This document shows, one piece after another, positions 15,741-21,877 of a stretch of 21,877 bases of DNA; within the stretch, counting starts at the first letter, position 1; every line of letters begins with the position of its first letter. A program made the position numbers and the translations under genes. The DNA is from Anaerolineae bacterium (GTDB taxonomy: Bacteria; Chloroflexota; Anaerolineae; Anaerolineales; Villigracilaceae), in assembly GCA_017303735.1 (NCBI GenBank), contig JAFLCF010000061.1, positions 1 through 21,877 of the forward strand. Direction: 5' to 3'. The notes under the pieces are model-generated. The model was not told where the DNA came from and made no database searches. It was given only the letters and a program-made list of their open reading frames with translations.

Positions 15741-17666
15741 ATGAAGCCCGACCCGCTTAAACTTCCTCAGATTCTCTACATCGCAGACAGCGAAGAGTCC
15801 CGCTCGCTGGTGCGGCGTTTGCTTTCCTTTACGTTCATCGTATTAGAAGCGGCGAATCCGCTTGATGGCATTGGGCTTGCAGAGGAGACGCACCCCAGCC
15901 TGATCTTGCTTGATACCAATGTTTATCAAATGACGAGCAGTGAGGCGGCGACCCGCCTGAAAAAAATGCTGATTGGAACGCCGATTGTGATCGTGTCTGG
16001 CGACACGTCTCAAAAGGCGCGTGCCCGTGCGCTCGCTGCCGGTGCGGCGGGATTTATTCCCAAGCCGATCGGGGATGATTTTGAAGAGCTTGTTCAGGCG
16101 TACCTGCATGGTCGCGTGGACGAACTTGAGCACGCCGAGAAATATTTGCGTGAATATCAACTGGAGTTGGCAGAGAAGATCGAAGACCAAACCCGCCAGC
16201 TAACGAATACGGTCGAGCGTAATAAATATTTATTGTCTCAAAACCAAAAGATGTTTGCGATGCTTGAGCGCAGGCATAAGTTATTGGAAACTGCCGCCCG
16301 GGTTGGGCAGATGGTTACTTCTATTTTGGATTTGAACGAACTGCTGCGGCACACGGTCAACATTATTTGCAGTGAGTTTAACTTTTATTATTCAGGTATC
16401 TTTCTCGTTTCAGATGACCGCCAGTGGGCGGTTTTGCGTGCCGGGTATGCCATGGCTGGGCGTAAAATGCTGGAGGCAGGTTATAAACTCCCGATTGACG
16501 ATAAATCCATGATCGGGCGCTCTGTGCTGAGTCAGCAGGCACAGATCACTTTGGATGTGGCGGGCGAAGAGTCACGCTTCAAGAATCCATATCTGCCAGA
16601 TACACGTTCTGAGATGGCACTGCCTTTGATCGTCAACTCCGTTTCGGTTGGGGCGGTGACGGTTCAGAGCCATGAGTTGAACGCTTTTAACGAAGAAGAT
16701 GTCACATCTTTGCAGGCAATGGCAGATCAGATCGCCATTGCCATCAACAATGCCAATTTGATGAAGCATCTTGAATTGGCAAATTCCGAGTTGTTGCGTA
16801 CGAAGACCTTCGAAGCCATTGCCACCGCTACAGGAGAAGCCATTCACTGGGTGGGCAACAAGGCAGCACCCATCCCTGGCAGTGTAAGCCGTGTGCGGGA
16901 AGATATTCAATATCTACTGGCTCTGGTTGGTCAGTTAAAAGATTCAGAGTTGGGTAATGCTTCTTTGGTGGCGGCAGTTCAAACGGTCAGAGAAGAGGCG
17001 CAGGCATCCGGCTTGGACTTGGAAAATATTCTGGCGGAGATGTCTGCCATGAAGCCGAATCGATTGCAGGCACTGGTTAGTGTCGAATCTCTGCTGGAGG
17101 ATTTGGATATTGCTGAAAATAGCGCCAAGACCATCCTTGATATTAAAGAAGGTTTGATCGGTCCGGCACGCCAGCGGAACGATGCACCTGTTTCTTTGAG
17201 TGAGATGATTACGAATACGGTCGAGAACATGGGGTTGCCGCATGAGGCAGTTGCAATGACCTGGGCAGACGATATGCCATTGGCGCATGTGGATGCACGT
17301 CAGGTGGAGCAGGTCTTTAATAATTTGATCAAGAACGCTTGGGAGGCAATGGCAAATGCCCATACCCCTGACCCAAAGATCTATGTGCGCGGGCGAAGGG
17401 ATGACGATGCGAACTTTGTGCTCATCTCTGTGCAGGATAATGGTCCCGGCATTCCGAAGGATATTCAGGAAAAGATCTGGGTTTCTTTCTTCACGACCAA
17501 AGGCGGTTCGGGCGGCACCGGGTTGGGGCTTTCAGCTGTGATGCAGATCGTGAACCAGCACGGCGGGAAGATCTGGTTGGATAGTGAAGCGGGCAAAGGC
17601 GCCACATTTTTTGTGCGTCTGCCTGCTGAGAAGTTATATATGCCGGATGAAAATATGTCACGTTGA
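15741..17666 (+). CDS. REC-GAF histidine kinase
   Basis: This is a soluble sensor kinase with no membrane segment; residue numbers below are for the 648-residue form from ATG 15720. An N-terminal receiver domain (about 17-125) has Asp23, phospho-acceptor Asp65 (LILLDT), Ser93 and Lys115. A coiled coil (about 130-185) leads to a GAF domain (about 187-345), then an unusual H-box EAIHWVGNK with His376, a helical spacer, and an HATPase_c domain with N-box NNLIKNAWEAM (534-544), DNGPGIP (573-579) and GTGLGLS (599-605). ATP-binding motifs are intact, so kinase activity is likely. The GAF domain may sense a small cytoplasmic ligand or redox signal. ATG 15741 is chosen because 15720 lies in a repeat. 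It is followed after 39 bp by a response regulator. Alternatively it could be a phosphatase or bifunctional enzyme. Confidence 0.93.
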   Translation: MKPDPLKLPQILYIADSEESRSLVRRLLSFTFIVLEAANPLDGIGLAEETHPSLILLDTNVYQMTSSEAATRLKKMLIGTPIVIVSGDTSQKARARALAAGAAGFIPKPIGDDFEELVQAYLHGRVDELEHAEKYLREYQLELAEKIEDQTRQLTNTVERNKYLLSQNQKMFAMLERRHKLLETAARVGQMVTSILDLNELLRHTVNIICSEFNFYYSGIFLVSDDRQWAVLRAGYAMAGRKMLEAGYKLPIDDKSMIGRSVLSQQAQITLDVAGEESRFKNPYLPDTRSEMALPLIVNSVSVGAVTVQSHELNAFNEEDVTSLQAMADQIAIAINNANLMKHLELANSELLRTKTFEAIATATGEAIHWVGNKAAPIPGSVSRVREDIQYLLALVGQLKDSELGNASLVAAVQTVREEAQASGLDLENILAEMSAMKPNRLQALVSVESLLEDLDIAENSAKTILDIKEGLIGPARQRNDAPVSLSEMITNTVENMGLPHEAVAMTWADDMPLAHVDARQVEQVFNNLIKNAWEAMANAHTPDPKIYVRGRRDDDANFVLISVQDNGPGIPKDIQEKIWVSFFTTKGGSGGTGLGLSAVMQIVNQHGGKIWLDSEAGKGATFFVRLPAEKLYMPDENMSR

Positions 17667-17675
17667 AAGCGTGAC
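17657..17675. repeat. Small hairpin over the kinase stop codon
   Basis: GTCACG (17657-17662) and CGTGAC (17670-17675) pair around a 7-nt loop that contains the TGA stop of the REC-GAF kinase. No U-tract follows, so it is not a terminator. It could be a short interspersed repeat or an mRNA processing or stability hairpin. Confidence 0.35.
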
Positions 17676-17695
17676 CTACGAATATGAAAAATTTC

Positions 17696-17700
17696 GGAGG
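17696..17700 (+). promoter_or_regulatory. Shine-Dalgarno of the stand-alone receiver gene
   Basis: GGAGG lies 5 nt before ATG 17706. A nearer ATG at 17702 is out of frame and too close, so 17706 is the start. Confidence 0.7.
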
Positions 17701-17705
17701 AATGA

Positions 17706-18089
17706 ATGACGACCGTACTTTTAGTTGATGATGAAAAATTGATCCAACGCAGTTTGGAGAAGACTCTCCTGCGGGCAGGCTATGATGTGTTGACTGCGCC
17801 CGACTGCAAGACAGGCAGCGACGTCTTCTCTCAGAACGCCGCCGCAGTGGATATTGCCGTGTTGGATTTGAACATGCCGGGGTTCGAAGGGGTGCCAAAG
17901 AATGATGCCGGTCTCGACCTGTTGGCGGATCTTAAACAAAAGAAAGCCAACCTGCCGGTGGTCATCCTGACTGCTTATGATGAAGTAAATAAAGCCAAAG
18001 ACGCCGTCTCCAAAGGCGCAACGGCTTTCTTCGTCAAAGGGCGCGAACAGGGACTGGTGGAATTGATTCAGAAGATATTAGGTGCGTGA
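17706..18089 (+). CDS. Single-domain response regulator (CheY-like)
   Basis: This 127-residue receiver domain has no output domain. Acidic pocket Asp8 and Asp9, phospho-acceptor Asp54 (AVLDLNMPG), Thr89 (VILTAYD) and Lys111 (FFVKG) are all present, so it can be phosphorylated. A loop of about 7 extra residues (GVPKNDAG) follows beta3. It lies between two histidine kinases and is the obvious partner of one or both, acting as a phosphate shuttle or as a protein-binding output. It has no DNA-binding domain, so it does not itself control transcription. It might instead act on the ABC machinery or on the hybrid kinase. The stop codon lies inside the first unit of the 7-bp array at 18083. Confidence 0.95.
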   Translation: MTTVLLVDDEKLIQRSLEKTLLRAGYDVLTAPDCKTGSDVFSQNAAAVDIAVLDLNMPGFEGVPKNDAGLDLLADLKQKKANLPVVILTAYDEVNKAKDAVSKGATAFFVKGREQGLVELIQKILGA

Positions 18090-18138
18090 TACGTCCTACA
18101 TAATGCGTAATTTGTAATCACTAATCGTAAATCGAAAG
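18083..18138. repeat. Eight-unit 7-bp phased array
   Basis: Eight consecutive 7-mers, each beginning with T (for example TGCGTGA, TACGTCC, TACATAA, TGCGTAA, TTTGTAA), run from the last codons of the response regulator to the RBS of the next kinase. The array is 56 bp, the same length as the one in recJ. Units 3 and 4 nearly match 15714-15727. Its left end supplies the stop codon of the response regulator and its right end abuts GAGG at 18138-18141. Confidence 0.6.
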
Positions 18139-18146
18139 AGGAACTT

Positions 18147-20216
18147 ATGACAAATAATATCGAAAGACATGCAAAATTATTGAAAGCCTCTGCGCGTGCT
18201 GCCAGAAACATTACCACCATTCTTGACTCCTATGAGCTCTTCCAACGCACCGTAGACATCATCTGCGACGAGTTCGGTTTTTATTATGCAGGCGTCTTTC
18301 TGGTGGATGAAACCTCACAGTACGCCGTCCTCAAGGCGGGTCGCGGCGAGGCAGGCAAAGCCATGCTGCGCGAAGGACATAAACTTGCCATCGGCGGCAA
18401 CTCGATGATCGGCGCGAGCATTGCCAACAAGAAGGGACGCATCGCGCTCGACGTGGGTGAAGAGGCGGTCTTCTTCGAGAATCCGCACCTGCCCAAGACC
18501 CGCTCCGAGATGGCGCTTCCGCTCATCGTCGCGGATGAGGCGATTGGCGCGCTCACGGTTCAATCCACCGAAGAGGCGGCATTCCATGAAGAAGATATCG
18601 ACGCCTTGCAGACGATGGCAGATCAACTTTCGGTAGCGATCCAGAATTCCCGGCTGCACCGGCAGGAAGAACGCCGTTCGCGCCTGTTGAAAGCTGCCAA
18701 CCGGGTGGGCAAAGAGGTCGCATCCATTCTTGACCTCGATCAGCTATTGCCGCAAACCGTGAACATCATTTGTGAAGCCTATGGCTTGTACTATGCGGGT
18801 GTTTTTCTGGTGGACGAAAATGGCGAGTATGCTGTGCTTCGCGCTGGGTACGGCAAGGCGGGTAAAGCCATGTTGGCAGAAGGTCATAAATTGCGCGTGG
18901 GCACTGAATCGATGATCGGCGCCTGTATTGCGATGAGTGAGGCGCGAATAGCGCTGGATGTGGGCGAGGAACGTGTGCATTTCAAGAATCCGCACCTGCC
19001 GCATACCCGTTCAGAAATGGCATTGCCGTTGACCTATGGCGGCAAGACTCTTGGCGCGGTCACGATTCAATCTTCCGAAGAACGTGCATTTGGCGAGGAT
19101 GACATCACCACACTTTTGACAATGGCAGAGCACCTCGCGGTTGCTATCAATAATGCGCATCTACTCGAAGAACTTAAGGAAGCGCACAACGAAATTTTGC
19201 GCAATAAGGTGTTCGAAGCGTTAACCACCGCATCCACCGAAGCCATTCACTGGATCGGCAACAAGACGCTTCCCATTTCGCTAACGGTTTCCCGCTTGCG
19301 CGAAGAGATCGCCGACGGCAGCGTGGACCTCGAATCGCTCAAAGAAGATCTCGATATGATCTCGGAAAGCGCGGCACAGATCATTCAAGTGAAGGAACAA
19401 CTCATCGGAGCGGTGCGCGAGATGAAACCGCGTCCCGTCCTTTTCGCCGATGTGCTTCAAACCGCAGCATTCCAACGTGGCATTCCGCAGAAGACTCTCA
19501 GCGTGGAAATCGATCCCGCCGCCGCATACGTCATTGCCGATTCAACTCAACTTACCCGTGCCGTTGGAAATATTTTGCAAAATGCCGCCGAAGCAGGCGC
19601 GAAGTCCATCAAGGTCACGGCGCATCCCACCGAGGAGCGCGGTGTCTTAGAGATCGGCATCGAAGACGATGGCGCAGGCATGAACAACGAAACCCAGCGC
19701 AAGGTTTGGTCGCCGTTCTTCACCACCCGCGGCGTTTCTCATCACGGTTTGGGCTTGCCCGCCGCCATGCATGTCGTTTCGCAATCGCAAGGGCGCATCG
19801 CCCTCGTCAGTGAAGAAGGTAAGGGCACAACTGTTGCCATGTTCATGCCGCGCGGTCGTGTGGATGTGGAACAGGCGCAGCCTGGCGCGGTCAAAAATAT
19901 TTTGTTGATCGACGATAACGACGACTGGGCACATCTGCTGACCGAAATGCTCAAAGGCACAAAGACGAAGTTGGCCCAGTCCACCGATTTGAAGAAGTTC
20001 CCCGAAGCCGATCTGATTTTGGTGGATGAAAACATCGCCTCGGCTTCGCTGACCGATGTACTGGCTGCCCTCTCCAAGGCTGGTCTTGCGCCGAAAACGG
20101 TCATCCTCACCTCTGCCATCAACCCGGAGCGCGTCACCCAATACTTGCGTGATGGTCTAAAGGATGTCACCGTCAAGCCGTATGCGGCTGGCGAGTTGAA
20201 CGAGTTGTTGAAGTAA
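18147..20216 (+). CDS. GAF-GAF hybrid histidine kinase with C-terminal receiver
   Basis: This soluble hybrid kinase has 689 residues. Two tandem GAF domains (about 8-165 and 176-331) are close copies: both contain EMALPL, an ENPHLP/KNPHLP segment and an ALTVQS/AVTIQS strand, so they arose by internal duplication and resemble the GAF of the upstream kinase. The H-box is again the unusual EAIHWIGNK (His368). HATPase_c follows with N-box GNILQNAAEA (474-483), EDDGAGM (507-513) and a GLGLPAA G2 motif (534-540). The C-terminal receiver (about 584-689) keeps Asp589/Asp590, phospho-acceptor Asp627, Thr655 and Lys677 (VTVKP). A GAGG RBS at 18138-18141 supports ATG 18147. It would receive signals in the cytoplasm and pass phosphate within itself or to the neighbouring CheY-like protein. 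No Hpt domain is visible nearby. Confidence 0.94.
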   Translation: MTNNIERHAKLLKASARAARNITTILDSYELFQRTVDIICDEFGFYYAGVFLVDETSQYAVLKAGRGEAGKAMLREGHKLAIGGNSMIGASIANKKGRIALDVGEEAVFFENPHLPKTRSEMALPLIVADEAIGALTVQSTEEAAFHEEDIDALQTMADQLSVAIQNSRLHRQEERRSRLLKAANRVGKEVASILDLDQLLPQTVNIICEAYGLYYAGVFLVDENGEYAVLRAGYGKAGKAMLAEGHKLRVGTESMIGACIAMSEARIALDVGEERVHFKNPHLPHTRSEMALPLTYGGKTLGAVTIQSSEERAFGEDDITTLLTMAEHLAVAINNAHLLEELKEAHNEILRNKVFEALTTASTEAIHWIGNKTLPISLTVSRLREEIADGSVDLESLKEDLDMISESAAQIIQVKEQLIGAVREMKPRPVLFADVLQTAAFQRGIPQKTLSVEIDPAAAYVIADSTQLTRAVGNILQNAAEAGAKSIKVTAHPTEERGVLEIGIEDDGAGMNNETQRKVWSPFFTTRGVSHHGLGLPAAMHVVSQSQGRIALVSEEGKGTTVAMFMPRGRVDVEQAQPGAVKNILLIDDNDDWAHLLTEMLKGTKTKLAQSTDLKKFPEADLILVDENIASASLTDVLAALSKAGLAPKTVILTSAINPERVTQYLRDGLKDVTVKPYAAGELNELLK

Positions 20217-20222
20217 ATATAA

Positions 20223-20257
20223 AAGACCTGACAGGTTTTTAAAACCTGTCAGGTCTT
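20223..20257. repeat. GACCT...AGGTC long hairpin repeat, copy 2
   Basis: Perfect 17-bp arms (20223-20239 and 20241-20257) surround one central base. The outer GACCT, inner AGGTTTT and general layout match 8668-8698, while the three bases between differ (GAC here, CGG there) together with their partners, so pairing is preserved. A U-tract exists only on the - strand side, where no gene needs a terminator, so here it is an interspersed repeat between the hybrid kinase and the permease. It could still affect readthrough. Confidence 0.7.
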
Positions 20258-20269
20258 AGAAAGTAGTTT

Positions 20270-21877
20270 ATGCGACCACGTTGGCGAAAAGTATTTCACG
20301 ATCTATGGGATAGCTTCATGCGCACTGCATTGGTGGTTTTATCCATTGCAGTGGGTGTGTTTTCCATTGGGGTGATCACCGGCGCGTATGAAATCATCTC
20401 CAATGATATGGGGGCATCATACGCGGCGAATAACCCCGCAAATGTCGAACTGCGCATGACGAATTTCGACGATGATGTATTGTCTTCCATTCGTAATTTC
20501 AAGGGTGTGTTGGATGCCGAAGGCAGGCGCGTGAGCAATTACCGCGTCCGCCCTGAAGACAGCGAGCAGTGGACGACCATTGACTTGATCGCGGTGGAAG
20601 ATTTCAGCAAGAATAAAGTCAATTTGCTGGTACCCATTTCGGGTGAGTCTGAAGCGGGCAAGGATGAGATCGTCCTCAACAAAAAGAACATGGATAAACT
20701 CCATGTAACCGTAGGTGAGTATCTCGTCTTTGAGTTGGCGGATGGCACGACTAAAAAATTGAAGGTTGTTGGCGTGGTGCAAGATGCCAGTACCGGTGCA
20801 GATGATTTCCTCGCGCCGCCCTTTGCCTTTACGCCGATGGACACTCTGCAAACTCTGAAACAACCGGAATTGTTCAATCGCGTGTATCTGACCGTTTCAG
20901 AGTCTCCGAATGACCTTGTTTACATCCGAACCCTCGGGGCGGAATTGAAAGACAAGCTGGAGAAGAATGGCAATACGGTTATCCGTACGCGCTATTCAGA
21001 ACGCAATAAACATCCGATGACGGATACCATCAATGCCGTGCTTTATATTTTGATGGCGTTGGGCGTGTTGATCGTGTTCCTGTCCAGTTCGTTAATTGCG
21101 AACACATTGAGTGCGTTGTTGAGTCAGCACTTACGTCATATCGGTGTCATCAAATTGGTGGGTGGCAGAAATCAGCAGGTATTTTTGATGTACCTGACGC
21201 TCATTATGGCATTTGCGGTGCTTTCGCTGCTGATTGCCATCCCGCTGGGTGGGTGGGGCGCTTATGGGTTGGCTGCCTTCATCGCGGAAAATTTGAACTT
21301 TGGTTTGCTCGGCTATCGTATCGTTCCCATCGCGTTTTTTGTTCAGGTTGGGGTGGGGCTGTTGGTTCCGCTCTTCGCCGGGCTTGCGCCGGTGTTGAAT
21401 GGTTCAAGGATTTCTGTGTTACGCGCCTTGAGCAATGATATTGCCGGGGATGAAAGCAAACCGCATGTAGCAGGCGAAAAGCCGCGTGTGAATTGGTTCG
21501 ATTGGGCGTTGGTACGCCTGACTCGTATTCTGGCGTCTCGCGGAATGCATTTGCCGCGTCCGTTCATCATTTCATTGCGTAATACTTTCCGGCGCACGAA
21601 CCGTCTTTTGCTGACGCTATTTACCCTGACAATGGGTGGCGCGATCTTCATTGCTGTGTTCAATGTGCGTGTAAGCCTGCGCGATTACACCGAACAGATC
21701 GGCAGTTACTTCCGCGCTGATGTGACCCTTGATTTTGACCGCACCTACCGCATGGATGAGGTTCGTCAGTTCGCCTTTCAAGTCGATGGTGTAGAAGATG
21801 TGGAAGGTTGGCAGTTCATCGGTATTGAGTTGTTATACCCCGATGGTTCTGTAGCGGAAAATGTTAACTTGCTTGCG
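20270..21877 (+). CDS. FtsX/MacB-type ABC permease (partial, 3' end beyond window)
   Basis: The gene starts at ATG 20270 (MRPRWRKVFHDLWDSFMRTALVVLSIAVGVF) and stays open for 536 codons to the window end. An N-terminal membrane helix (about 18-38) is followed by a MacB-like periplasmic domain (about 40-255). Then come three helices of an FtsX core (about 261-284, 305-330 and 347-372, including SSLIANTLSALLSQHLRHIGVIKLVGG) and the start of a second helix plus extracellular domain (from about 444). This is the layout of large duplicated permeases of the LolE/MacB superfamily, normally about 800 residues. It is the obvious partner of the two ATPases at 13798-15704 and has no ATPase of its own. 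Such transporters move lipoproteins, peptides or lipids, or transmit mechanical force across the membrane. The substrate is unknown. Confidence 0.9.
   Translation, partial: MRPRWRKVFHDLWDSFMRTALVVLSIAVGVFSIGVITGAYEIISNDMGASYAANNPANVELRMTNFDDDVLSSIRNFKGVLDAEGRRVSNYRVRPEDSEQWTTIDLIAVEDFSKNKVNLLVPISGESEAGKDEIVLNKKNMDKLHVTVGEYLVFELADGTTKKLKVVGVVQDASTGADDFLAPPFAFTPMDTLQTLKQPELFNRVYLTVSESPNDLVYIRTLGAELKDKLEKNGNTVIRTRYSERNKHPMTDTINAVLYILMALGVLIVFLSSSLIANTLSALLSQHLRHIGVIKLVGGRNQQVFLMYLTLIMAFAVLSLLIAIPLGGWGAYGLAAFIAENLNFGLLGYRIVPIAFFVQVGVGLLVPLFAGLAPVLNGSRISVLRALSNDIAGDESKPHVAGEKPRVNWFDWALVRLTRILASRGMHLPRPFIISLRNTFRRTNRLLLTLFTLTMGGAIFIAVFNVRVSLRDYTEQIGSYFRADVTLDFDRTYRMDEVRQFAFQVDGVEDVEGWQFIGIELLYPDGSVAENVNLLA

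Overview
The window appears to come from a member of the Chloroflexota, most likely class Anaerolineae. This is an inference from gene content and style: GAF-rich soluble histidine kinases, TolB-like lipoproteins, a DUF2721 protein, many short palindromic interspersed repeats and intermediate GC content. No rRNA or tRNA gene is present to fix the taxonomy. The window is densely coding and no gap between genes exceeds about 180 bases.

Left part (1-8611). A TolB-like beta-propeller lipoprotein, a short-chain dehydrogenase and a single-domain rhodanese lie on the + strand and end at a strong hairpin terminator shared with a convergent unit. That unit, on the - strand, is recJ followed 5 bp later by a lipoprotein sulfatase. 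recJ carries a palindromic array of 7-bp units inside its reading frame. Divergent from recJ are a DUF2721 membrane protein with an apparently leaderless start, a nucleotidyltransferase-fold protein, a serine beta-lactamase-like hydrolase and a small P-loop kinase-like protein.

Middle part (8612-12605). A lipoprotein of unknown function lies on the - strand. Divergent from it are tgt (queuine tRNA-ribosyltransferase), uppP (undecaprenyl-diphosphatase, overlapping tgt by 4 bp) and an M20-family carboxypeptidase.

Right part (12606-21877) is the most distinctive region and runs entirely on the + strand. A promoter overlaps a perfect 35-bp inverted repeat in front of a six-helix membrane protein and an overlapping winged-helix regulator. 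Next come two overlapping FtsE/LolD-type ABC ATPases, the second fused to a cyclic-nucleotide-binding-like domain. These are followed by a REC-GAF-histidine kinase, a stand-alone receiver protein, a GAF-GAF-histidine kinase-REC hybrid, and an FtsX/MacB-type permease that runs off the window. No response regulator with a DNA-binding output is visible. I read this as a candidate ABC export or envelope-remodelling system under local transcriptional control plus a soluble, multi-receiver phosphorelay. That reading rests on gene order and domains only.

The intergenic DNA holds several short repeat types: a GACCT...AGGTC long hairpin (two copies with compensatory stem changes), 7-bp phased arrays (three places), a GTAGGGGCG...CGCCC hairpin and a CGTCATTGC...GCAATGACG hairpin.
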